Source: Malassezia japonica (Eukaryota > Basidiomycota > Malasseziomycetes > Malasseziales > Malasseziaceae). Taken from it: 64,000 nt of DNA. Under the pieces are notes generated by a model, which was given only the letters and a program-made list of their open reading frames with translations, was not told the origin of the DNA and ran no database searches. This document shows positions 50,892 to 59,643 of the stretch, piece after piece. The stretch lies in contig NC_083375.1 in the NCBI RefSeq assembly GCF_029542785.1, positions 124,001 to 188,000 on the forward strand. Reading direction: 5' to 3'. The position numbers and the translations under genes are program-made. Numbering within the stretch: the first letter of the stretch is position 1; each line of letters opens with the position of its first letter.

Positions 50892-51956
50892 TTATTCCGT
50901 CAGGGACAACAAGTCCGCCTCGGCTTTAGCTTGGTCGGTCGACCCACTCGGCACATAGGGCGGGGGCGCCTCCGATGCAGGCTCTGCATGTGGACTCTTC
51001 ATCTCGCCATTTTCCGATAAATCCGGGGTTTTCGATACGGAACCGCTGGGTCGGGAGGCACTCTCCCTCTTTAATTTCTAGCGTGAGCAACGTGGACGGA
51101 CATACATCGTCTTTGGCCATCTCCTGGATCAAGTCCTGTGCCTTGTTCAGGTCTAGCGGTGTTCCACGTCGGAGATACTCGTGAAGCCACTGGATAAGCA
51201 TACAAAGCACCTACCACATGGTTTCGGTACTGGGCAAATGCAGTCGCTTTTTCAGGCGACTCAAAATGGTACTTGGTTAGTTGTGCATACTTACTGCTTG
51301 TGTGAGCTTTTCTACTGCGTCTGGATCAGGGTCTGGAAAATTGTATCCTATCGTTAGGATCGTTACTCACCATTAGTAACCATAGCTGAGTGACTCTTGT
51401 GAATGTTGTGAAAGTCATCTTTATATGGATTGTTTTGAGCAAGGGTGCGTTCCCATAGGTTTAATAAGGAAAGTAATTTCAGCAACAGCGGATTTAACGA
51501 GCTTTTGGAAGAGATATAGTAGGAGCATTCAGTAAAGACAATGATAAACATATTTGAAGCGACTTGCATTTGCATTGGACAGCCACATTCTTGCACCAGC
51601 ACATCCAAGAGCTTGGTTAATACAGATATGTACTTACCTCTGCTGCTAGAACACGTTTGTGTTTCTCAGGTTCTTCGTACGGGCGCCTCACTAAAATATA
51701 CTTCAAATATGAAGCCGCAATGTATGACCTGGATTGTTATAGTGATGAAACGTACGTATTTCCTTGCTTCACATTCAAATATGCAACGAGCTCATTGACA
51801 AGAGGTTTGTACAACGTTTCTGAGCTAGGATCGCAGATGTTGTCTGGTTAAGAATACATGATAAGACATACTTATATATGCATGGATAACCTCTTCATTA
51901 GACCTGCCCAGGGACAGACTACCACGCAGGCCAAACTTCGTTTGATGGTTGTACAT
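50892..51956 (-). CDS. Diverged VHS paralogue C, truncated GAT, AT-rich
   Basis: 294 aa from eight exons: 51956-51872, 51843-51756, 51728-51638, 51611-51371, 51347-51295, 51271-51215, 51189-51106, 51077-50892. Introns are 28, 27, 26, 23, 23, 25 and 28 nt and the frame stays open. Exon sizes 88, 53, 57 and 84 match paralogue B exactly, as do intron positions. Shared motifs: MYN start, CDPSSETLYKPLVNELV, NVKQGNT-SYIAASYL, LLDVLVQECG, FPDPDPDAVEKL, RRGTPLDLNKAQDL. It ends in a Pro/Ser/Glu tail closing ADLLSLTE. The middle of the VHS domain (QVASNMFIIVFTECSYYISS) has drifted strongly. Confidence 0.82.
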
Positions 51957-52000
51957 GGCCGGAAGCCAAAGTTTCATTTCGCGAGCCAATCAGCCCATTC

Positions 52001-52025
52001 GACCCACGGACCTCCACTTGTGGAG
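52001..52025 (+). repeat. Direct repeat copy 2 in the VHS promoters
   Basis: Second copy of the 25-bp block, 45 bp upstream of paralogue C and 30 bp from the divergent NBS1 start, so it may serve both. Unit spacing (about 1.3 kb) equals the paralogue spacing, as expected for tandem duplication. Confidence 0.85.
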
Positions 52026-52054
52026 CGAAACTTCCTCGCAACACCACGGCCACC

Positions 52055-54481
52055 ATGTGGTTCGTGCACTCGTGGTTCGATGGCGAGGACGGTAGGTTTT
52101 CATACTTATGCAGCGCCACCCACGTCTCGTGTCCTACATACAGGGCGAGAATATACCCTTGGACGTAAAGAAAGCGCGGTCGATTTATGTGTGCCCCTCT
52201 TTCGCATTAGTCGTCTGGCCGGCACACTCTACGTCGCGCTCATGCCACTCGACGCCGTGCCAAATGCAGACATGATTCCCAAAGTGACATGGACGATGCA
52301 CAACAAGAGCAAGTCGGGATCGGTCGTCGAGAGTTACCGCGGCAAGAATCGTACAGAGCAGCGTATCCGCGTCGACTCGCCTGTTCCCCTCGTCGACCGA
52401 GCGCGCGTGCGACTTGTGGGCGACGTGTACGCCGAAGTGCGGTGGATTCCATGCACGATTGGCTTTCTCCGCGTCCCATCGCTGGATTCAGACGAGGTCC
52501 AGCAGCGTGCCGCACAGTGCGGAGTGCATCTCGTCTCGGCCAAGCACGGCCTCGACGCGCGATGTACGCACCTATGTGTCGCAAACGTGCGGCCAAACAA
52601 GACGCAGCTATTAGCACTTGTGCGTGGACTATTGGTCGTATCCGACGCATTTGTCAGTGCGGTGCTGGCCTGTCCTTCGGAAAGTGCGTGGCCGGATAGC
52701 CGGCTGTATACCCCCCCACTGGATATGCGCCTCGGCCCCGATGCGCATATTTCCGCCGCACAGCTTGCGCCATCATCCCGGCGATCGTCGCTATTTCGCG
52801 GCACGACGCTGGTCATTGTCCTGCCTGGGCACGAAAGGCGCTATGTACGTCGTTGTACTGACGCAGTCCGACCTGGTAGAGCTAGCCGAGGCCGCCGAAG
52901 GGCACGTGTGTACGCACGACATGAGCACGCACCCGCTGCGTACGCACGACGATGCCATGCGAATGCTTCGCGATGCACAAGCAGCGTCGCGGGCATATTG
53001 GGCCAAGAGCACGGCGATTGTGCCGGTGCAAGAGGCGTTTGTCCTCTGTGGTGACGCGTCCGGCGCATCGTGGCCTTCTTTAATGGAAGAGTCCGCACAG
53101 AGGTAGGTCTTTTTTCTAACCCAGGCTGGGCCTCCGTTTCCTATCTCAAGGCATTGCTGCGATCTCTGAATGCATCCTCGAGTCCAGGACGTGTGCTGAG
53201 CTCTATGCGATGAGCCATGCTGCGCACGACAGTGACGACGACGCGACGCTGCTCGTCTCTGCAACACAGCCCAGAGCGATGCAGCCGCTGCGCAGAACAC
53301 AGAGGATTACAGCCTCGATCCTCGATACGGATCCCGACGTCCTGCCTCCGACGCAGCCCAGTGGGCCTGCGTACGCTGGCGACATTTCGCTGCATTCGCC
53401 CGAGCATGTGCCGGACGATACGCAAGTACGCTGGGAAGAGCCGTATGACTCGGACTGCGAACGGGCCGAGGCAGAAGTGAGTATGGCGCCTGATCCGCCG
53501 ACCGACGTGTCCGTGCAAGAAATACCCAATACAGAATTCCGCGCAGGCGACACCACCGACCGTCCGGACGGGCTCGAGGATATCACGGATCGCACGACGA
53601 CGTCGGATGTGCACCAAACGAGTCTCGAGGATATTACAGATCCTACGGACCATTCGATCCACCCGACCTCGCGTGCGGACGACTCGAGCGTGGAACGAGT
53701 ATCAAGCGAGATCGTGCCTAGGCATGCAGAGGAGCGCAGCAGCTCGTCGCGTATGGACGGTACGCCGACGCGCTCTGCTTCCGAGGCGCCGCTCGAGTCC
53801 ATGCCGACGCCGTCCATGCCGACTCCGCCTGTCCCTGACAATGTGCCTGCCAGTGCGCCTGCCTCCAAGCCGCTGCTGCGCCGTGCAGGCACGCGCCAGG
53901 CACGGCGCTCGGTGCTCCTGGACGAGCTCCTCGGCGTATCGTCCGAGCCTCGCCCTTCCAGCGCCGAGTACCGCCGGCGGTGGGAAGAAGAGCGGCAGGC
54001 GAGCCAAAGCACGAGCGAGGCGCATACGCCGGTGCAAAGCGGTCAAGATGCTGAGCAAGGGGTTTCATCCGCGCCCTCTCGACCTCTGGCCAGTGCTTCT
54101 GTGCCGCGCCAGCGCCCCGAGGCAAGCGCGCATCGCGTAGCCGCTCCCCGAGCTCCGTCCCCGGCACCAGCTCGTGATCCACCCCGCGATACCCTAATCG
54201 CGCCTACCGAGTCCGAGCTATCAGTGGACCCCTCGCCCGAGTGGTCCCTGCAGCGCCCCTCGTTTGTCCAAGTGCGCTTTGCGCCACTCGTACGAAAACG
54301 CGCCGCCGAGGCCCCGGCGCCTTCTCCGCCCATACCCCAGCACTCTACGCCGAACTACAAAAAGTTTCGCACGCGCGACCGCTCCGCCCCGCGTCGCGTC
54401 GCACTTATCGCGCCTGGCACCCCCGATACCCACAGCACGCCTGCCGAGGACCCGTTGTTCCTTGGCAATGCTTCCGATTAG
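52055..54481 (+). CDS. NBS1: Nibrin-like subunit of the MRN complex (FHA-BRCT-BRCT)
   Basis: 786 aa, exons 52055-52091, 52114-52844, 52867-53102, 53125-54481; three 22-nt introns. The first exon is 37 nt and gives MWFVHSWFDGEDA, the start style of Nbs1. The FHA domain follows (LHTGREYTLGRKESAVDLCV, then FRISRLAGTLYV). BRCT1 lies near DLDSDEVQQRAAQCGVHLVS. BRCT2 is split by intron 2: SLFRGTTLVIVLPGHERRY-SDLVELAEAAEGHVCTHD. The C-terminal half is Ser/Pro/Asp-rich and disordered, as in the family. Nbs1 recruits Mre11-Rad50 and the Tel1 checkpoint kinase to double-strand breaks. Start context GCCACCATG. Confidence 0.88.
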
Positions 54482-54517
54482 CCTGTCATACCGTATCCCT
54501 ACCAAAAGCCACGTCGT

Positions 54518-55043
54518 CTATTCGTCCTCCATGACCTGATTCAAGGGCGTTCCACGCGTCCGTGATGCTTCGCGGCGGCTCGAGTCGCCCGGGTCGCGCG
54601 AGCGTGAGCGCGAGAGCGAGCGCAGCACGCCTGCCACGCGTGTGTTGCCCGGCGATTGGCGGCGTCCGCGCTCCTCCTGCTCTCCGAGCGGGATGTTGCC
54701 GCGGCCGCCGCGGCCCGTCGAGTGCATGCCCTGCTTGAGCTCGGCGGTCTGCAGCTGATCGAGCTGCTGTTCTTCCTCCTCCTTGCGCTTGCGGTCCAGC
54801 GGATCGCGCGACGGCGAGCGCACGTTGCCCATACCGCCGCGGCCGACGTGCATAATGTGCGGTGCGTTCTGCGGCGTGTTCTCCTCCTGCGCAGCTTGTT
54901 GCGCAGAGCGAATCTGGGTGAGTGCGGAGACGTACGTTGCCCGCGCCGCCGCGGCCTGTAGCCACCATCGGGCGGCCACGCTCCTGCGAGTGTACGCTAT
55001 CCGTATCGGACTTCTTGCCGCGTCCCAGATCAAACAAAGGCAT
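54518..55043 (-). CDS. GRGGxGN-repeat protein (DUF3602-like)
   Basis: 167 aa, exons 55043-54936 and 54913-54518, 22-nt intron. Three to four copies of the motif GRGGxGN appear: TGRGGAGN-IRS, VGRGGMGNVRS and TGRGGRGNIPLG, separated by charged coil (RKRKEEEEQQLDQLQ). This is the pattern of small fungal proteins grouped as DUF3602, of unknown function, often phosphorylated. The C-terminus is Arg/Ser-rich (RSLSRSRSRD). The splice joins GAGN to IRS within a motif. Convergent with NBS1, 36 bp apart. Confidence 0.78.
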
Positions 55044-55156
55044 GGCAAGGCAAGTCAAGGTGCGATTTCCCCCACTTGCGTGATAAGCCGACTCGCTAAG
55101 TGGAGCCAATCACTTGGCGCAAGGCCCGATTACCGATATATGTCAGCCGATAAGCA

Positions 55157-57598
55157 CTATGAGTCGTCGGTTGGGGAGAGGAAGCCAAACTGCAGCGCAG
55201 GATTCAGCGGGGTCGACGCGGCCTCGGCAATGTTGAACAGATTCGACTTTTGAGAAAGGATCTTGCGTTTCTTGCCGCCTTGCGGCTCCTCGGTGCGCGC
55301 GAGCATCGGCGTGGACTCCACATCGAGCGCAAACTGCGTGCCTTGGACGCGCTGCTGCATCGGCGTCACGCCGGGCTTGAGCGGGGGGCGCACAGGCGTC
55401 GCACTCGGCGCGGCCGCCGGCTCGGGCTCGAGGCCGATATCCTGGAGCTGCATCTGCGGCGAGCTCGAGGCGTCGGGTGTCTCGGCAGAGGGGCGGGGGG
55501 GCGTGCTGCTGGCCGGCGCCTCGATACGCTCCGGCCGCGCGTGCGCCGCGTCGAGCTCGCGCTCCAGCTGCGCGATGCGCGCATGCAGGTGGTAAGTCTC
55601 GTCGGCCTCGGTGGTGCGTGCCTGCTTCGCCCGCCACTTGTTCAGGCCGACGAGGAACATGGACTGGTGCCGCTCGAGCGCGAGCTGCCGCTCGAGGCGC
55701 GCAACGTCGCCTTTGAGCTGCGTAATCTCATTGTCGCGGAGGACAAGCTGCACCTGCGGCGAGTCGTACCCCGTCGGCGAGCTGGTCAACAGGTCCCAGT
55801 ACCGCTCGTCGTACTTGACCTTGACGTCGGCAATGTGCGACTCGAGCTCACGCACGACACGCCGCATCTTGCGGCGGTCGTCTTTCTGGCCCTGGCGCAC
55901 GGCCTCGAGCTCTTCGGCCAGCTCGCGCTCCATCGACTCGTCCATATCGGACGCGTTGGCAAGGCGCTGCTCGAGGAGTGCCTTTTCTTCCTCGAGCTCA
56001 ATGTAGCGTGCCTTCCATTGTAGAAGCTGCTCGGTAATGACACGGTTCGAGCGCGTGGGTTTCGCAGGCGTACGTACGCCAAACGAGGGACGGGGTGCGA
56101 CCGAGGGGCGGGCGGGAGGCGCCTCGGTAGAAGGGGCAGGGGCAGGAGGGGCAGGAGCGTCCAAAGGAGCGGCCGACGGGCGTGGCGCCGACGGGCGTGG
56201 GCGGGCAGGTGGGCGCGGTGCGCTCGATCCAAGGGCAGAGCTCGGGCGTGCGGCCGTCGGCTCGGCACGAGGCGCCAAGCTCGACGCGGCCCGAGGCGCC
56301 AAGCTCGGCTCGGCTCGAGCAGGGCTTGCATCGGCCGGTGCAAGCGGATGTGCACGGATCTCTGTCCGTGCCGGAGCAGGCGCACGAGCTGTGTCTGTCC
56401 GTGCCGGGGCAGGCGCACGCGTCGCGGCCGATGTCCGTGCCGCAACAGGCGACCGTGCGCTCGATTCAGCCCGAGCGCTCGTCTCGGCCTGCCCGCTTGT
56501 TTCGCCATGCCGACTCGTCTCGGCATACGCCTCTGCCTCACTAGACACCTCTGCATCGTCGTGCGCGCGACTGGGCACGTCTGATACACGCGCCTTGACC
56601 TCGCGGGCGATCCGTGGCGTCGTACTTGCTGTGCCTTCTTCCCTTGCCAAGCTGCGCGCCTCGTGCTGCCCCAGACTTGCGCGCGGCAGCGTGCGCGGCG
56701 TCGTCGAGACCGGCTGCGGCGACGCGTGTGCTGCGAGTGCCTTGCGCGGCGTCGGCTCTTTTGGCGTGGGCATGCGCGGCAGCGTTTCTTGCAGTGTCGG
56801 TTTCCGCGGCGTCGTCCGCGACGTAGCCCGCGCCGGTGTCGGTGCCGACGGCACATGCGGGATCTCGTCTACATCAATCTCGGCAGAGAGGCTCGGGCGT
56901 GCGCGAGGATTCCGCGGCGTCGACTCGACTGGTGCCTCCTCTGCAGGCGGCGGAGGAGCGCGCCCCCGCATGTAATCGCGCTTGCCGTCCTTGAACGGGT
57001 CCGTGATCTTGTCGTAGTCGATCGCATCATAGTCGAGCATGCCCACGGCCTGGATCGGCCGCGGCGCAGGGCGTGCAGGCCGCCGCGCGCTGGCCGGCTG
57101 CGAGCGCGGTGTCGGCTGTGGTCGTGTGTACCCCGGCGTCGGCTGTGCGCGCCCGCTTGGCGTCGGCGCCTGGCGCGCGGGAGTCGGTGCCGGGCGCGGC
57201 GCGCGTGGGAGCGGCTGTACATGCTCCTCGGGCTCGTCTGGCTCGTCCTGTGCCTCGTACCCCTCTTCGGCGTCTTCCTCGTACACCTCCTCCATGTCCA
57301 TGTCGCTGTTCTCCTCCGGCACAAAGTCGATATCCTCCTCTTCATCCTCTTCCTCGTCCTCCTCGTCAATATACGCGACCGGCGCCTGGACGCTGGACCT
57401 GCGTTTCGGGCGGCTCCACTGCGCCGGCTCCATGTCCTGCACCCGCATATCCGTGAGCCCCCCGGTGAGCGGCGACTCGCCGAGCGACAAGTTGAATGCG
57501 TCTGACACGCGCGACGTGCCTCCTCGTGCCCGCTGCGGTGTCTGGTGCTGCCCCAACGCCGGCAGGCGCCCGATCTTGCGGGGCTCTTCGCGTTGCAT
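55157..57598 (-). CDS. Uncharacterised coiled-coil, acidic and Pro/Ala-rich protein
   Basis: 813 aa; family not recognised. The N-terminus has RKIGRLPALGQHQTP, then a Glu/Asp block (DEEDEEEDEEED). A long Pro/Ala/Arg/Ser stretch with many TP sites (TPRKPTLQETLPRMPTPKEP) covers the middle. A coiled coil lies at about residues 530-680 (LLQWKARYIELEEEKALLEQRL, ESHIADVKVKYDERYWDLL, and more). The tail contains KKRKILSQ. Organisation resembles spindle-pole or kinetochore scaffold proteins, but this is only an impression. ATG 57598 was chosen because an upstream extension would cross the ArgRS start. Confidence 0.6.
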   Translation of the reverse strand: MQREEPRKIGRLPALGQHQTPQRARGGTSRVSDAFNLSLGESPLTGGLTDMRVQDMEPAQWSRPKRRSSVQAPVAYIDEEDEEEDEEEDIDFVPEENSDMDMEEVYEEDAEEGYEAQDEPDEPEEHVQPLPRAPRPAPTPARQAPTPSGRAQPTPGYTRPQPTPRSQPASARRPARPAPRPIQAVGMLDYDAIDYDKITDPFKDGKRDYMRGRAPPPPAEEAPVESTPRNPRARPSLSAEIDVDEIPHVPSAPTPARATSRTTPRKPTLQETLPRMPTPKEPTPRKALAAHASPQPVSTTPRTLPRASLGQHEARSLAREEGTASTTPRIAREVKARVSDVPSRAHDDAEVSSEAEAYAETSRHGETSGQAETSARAESSARSPVAARTSAATRAPAPARTDTARAPAPARTEIRAHPLAPADASPARAEPSLAPRAASSLAPRAEPTAARPSSALGSSAPRPPARPRPSAPRPSAAPLDAPAPPAPAPSTEAPPARPSVAPRPSFGVRTPAKPTRSNRVITEQLLQWKARYIELEEEKALLEQRLANASDMDESMERELAEELEAVRQGQKDDRRKMRRVVRELESHIADVKVKYDERYWDLLTSSPTGYDSPQVQLVLRDNEITQLKGDVARLERQLALERHQSMFLVGLNKWRAKQARTTEADETYHLHARIAQLERELDAAHARPERIEAPASSTPPRPSAETPDASSSPQMQLQDIGLEPEPAAAPSATPVRPPLKPGVTPMQQRVQGTQFALDVESTPMLARTEEPQGGKKRKILSQKSNLFNIAEAASTPLNPALQFGFLSPTDDS

Positions 57599-57633
57599 CG
57601 CGGCGGCGTTTGAGGCGCGTCGCGCGTTGAAGT

Positions 57634-57639
57634 CACGTG
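57634..57639. promoter_or_regulatory. CACGTG element
   Basis: CACGTG between the coiled-coil gene (57598) and arginyl-tRNA synthetase (57735), which diverge. Confidence 0.5.
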
Positions 57640-57734
57640 CTTCCTCCTCCTTTTCTCCAGTCACAGTGTCGGTGCGCAGGTTCGCTGGATTCGTGCGGAC
57701 GTCTTGGAAGGTTTCCGTACGCTTTGCACACAGA

Positions 57735-59624
57735 ATGAGCCACCCCCCCATTCCGCCGCAGAAGGCTTTCCAAGGTGTGGATTTGTTCCACAAGCTGCCC
57801 AAGCTCCCGGAGCTGGAAGGCACCGATCCCGCCTCGGCCCCCCAGGATGCGTTCCGTCTTGCGATCGCCGATCAGCTGTCCAAGACGCTGAATGTGCCGC
57901 TGAAGGACGTGTTCCTCGGCGTCGCCCCCGGCGGTAAGGACTCTGACTTCAAGGTGGTCCTGCCCCGTTTCCGCCTGCCGACCAAGGTGGACGAGCTGCA
58001 GGAGAAGGCGATGAGCGAATTCAAGCCGAACGAGTACGTGGAGCGTGTGTCCAAGCAGGGCCCTGCGCTGCTGTACCACGTCAAGGTCGACACGCTTATT
58101 GCCTTTACGCTCGCGACCGTGCACGCGATGACGTACGGCGCCGGCGCGTTTGTCGACGCCGACGGCAAGAAGCGCCCGTCGTACGGCTCGAACACGTCGG
58201 GCCGCGGCAAAAAGGTGCTTGTCGAGTTCTCGTCGCCCAACATTGCCAAGCCCTTCCACGCCGGCCACCTGCGTAGCACGATCATTGGCGCCTTTCTCTC
58301 GAACCTGTACGAGGCCAACGGCTGGGAGGTCCACCGCCTGAACTACCTCGGCGACTGGGGCAAGCAGTTTGGTTTGCTGGCCCTTGGGTGGCGCCGCTTT
58401 GGTGACGAAAAAGAGCTCGAGAAGGACGCGGTGCAGCACCTGTACAATGTCTATGTCCAGATCAACAAGCTCGCGGAAGAGAGCGAGGAGGGCGAAAAGA
58501 TCCACGACGAGGCGCGTGCCTTTTTCAAGGGCATGGAGGACGGCGAGCAGGCAAACCTCGTCGAGTGGGAAAAGTTCCGCGACATTTCGATCAAGCAGTA
58601 CGAAAAGACGTACAGCCGCCTGAACGTCCGCTTTGACGACTACACCGGCGAGTCGAAGGTGTCCAAGGAAGGTCTCGAAAAGACCATGGGCATCCTGCGC
58701 CAGGCCGACTTTACCACCCGTGAAGAGAACGGCGCGCTGCTCGTCGACCTCACGCCGTACAAGCTGGAAAAGGCGGTGATTGAGCGCAAGGACGGCACGC
58801 CGCTGTACCTCACGCGCGACATTGTCGAGGCGCAGCAGCGCTGGGAGAACTACAACGGCTTCGACAAGATGATCTACGTCGTGGCGTCGCAGCAGGATCT
58901 GCACCTGGCGCAGTTTTTCAAGATCCTCGAGCTGATGGACGCGCCGTTTGCGACCAAAGGCGACTCGAAGCTCCTCCACATCAACTTTGGCATGGTGCAA
59001 GGCATGTCGACGCGCAAAGGCACCGCCGTCTTCCTCGACCACATCCTGGACGAGACCAAGGAGCACATGCACGAGGTCATGAAGAAGAACGAGGCCAAGT
59101 ACGCGCAGCTCGAGGACCCCGAGTACACCGCCGACATTGTCGGCATGACCGCCGTCAAGATCCAGGACATGTCGGGCAAGCGCATCAACAACTATGCGTT
59201 TGACTGGAAGCGCATGTTTTCGTTCGAGGGCGATACCGGCCCGTACCTGCAGTACAACCACGTGCGTCTGTGCTCGATGGAGCGCACCAACGCAGAAGAC
59301 GGCCTGGTGCTCCCGAAGGAGGACCTCGACGTGTCGACGATGCATACCGAGCGCCTGCAGGGCAAAGAGGCGCTCGAGCTCGTGTGGCTCATTGCGTCCT
59401 GGCCGGATGTCGTCAAGACCGTGAGCCGCGACCACCAGGCGTCGACGATCGTTACGTTCTGCTTCAAGCTGACGCACGCCATCTCCTCCGCCTGGGAGAA
59501 GCTCCTGGTAAAGAACCAGGAGCGCGACGACGCGCTCGTCCGCCTGTGGCTCTACCGCTGCGCCAAGGACGTGCTCGGTAGCGCGCTGCGTCTGCTGACC
59601 ATTACGCCGCTCGAACGTATGTAG
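57735..59624 (+). CDS. Arginyl-tRNA synthetase
   Basis: 629 aa, no intron. Class I enzyme that charges tRNA-Arg. Signature HIGH appears as KPFHAGHLRSTIIG, and the KMSKS equivalent is GMSTRKGTAVFLDHIL (eukaryotic ArgRS lacks canonical KMSKS). Other landmarks: VLVEFSSPNIAKP, NYLGDWGKQFG, DLTPYKLEKAVIERKDGTPLYLTRDI and the DALR anticodon domain, FEGDTGPYLQYNHVRLCSMER ... ITPLERM. An N-terminal extension of about 130 residues corresponds to the family's Arg_tRNA_synt_N. Yeast uses one gene for cytosol and mitochondria or has a second; no presequence is evident here. Confidence 0.97.
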   Translation: MSHPPIPPQKAFQGVDLFHKLPKLPELEGTDPASAPQDAFRLAIADQLSKTLNVPLKDVFLGVAPGGKDSDFKVVLPRFRLPTKVDELQEKAMSEFKPNEYVERVSKQGPALLYHVKVDTLIAFTLATVHAMTYGAGAFVDADGKKRPSYGSNTSGRGKKVLVEFSSPNIAKPFHAGHLRSTIIGAFLSNLYEANGWEVHRLNYLGDWGKQFGLLALGWRRFGDEKELEKDAVQHLYNVYVQINKLAEESEEGEKIHDEARAFFKGMEDGEQANLVEWEKFRDISIKQYEKTYSRLNVRFDDYTGESKVSKEGLEKTMGILRQADFTTREENGALLVDLTPYKLEKAVIERKDGTPLYLTRDIVEAQQRWENYNGFDKMIYVVASQQDLHLAQFFKILELMDAPFATKGDSKLLHINFGMVQGMSTRKGTAVFLDHILDETKEHMHEVMKKNEAKYAQLEDPEYTADIVGMTAVKIQDMSGKRINNYAFDWKRMFSFEGDTGPYLQYNHVRLCSMERTNAEDGLVLPKEDLDVSTMHTERLQGKEALELVWLIASWPDVVKTVSRDHQASTIVTFCFKLTHAISSAWEKLLVKNQERDDALVRLWLYRCAKDVLGSALRLLTITPLERM

Positions 59625-59643
59625 CATCATTCCTATCGTACAT

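Noticed and set aside
49637..51956. VHS copies as pseudogenes
   Set aside because: At first sight they look broken into short frames. With 23-28 nt introns removed, both give complete frames (819 and 885 nt, divisible by three) with matching exon borders, so decay is not supported.
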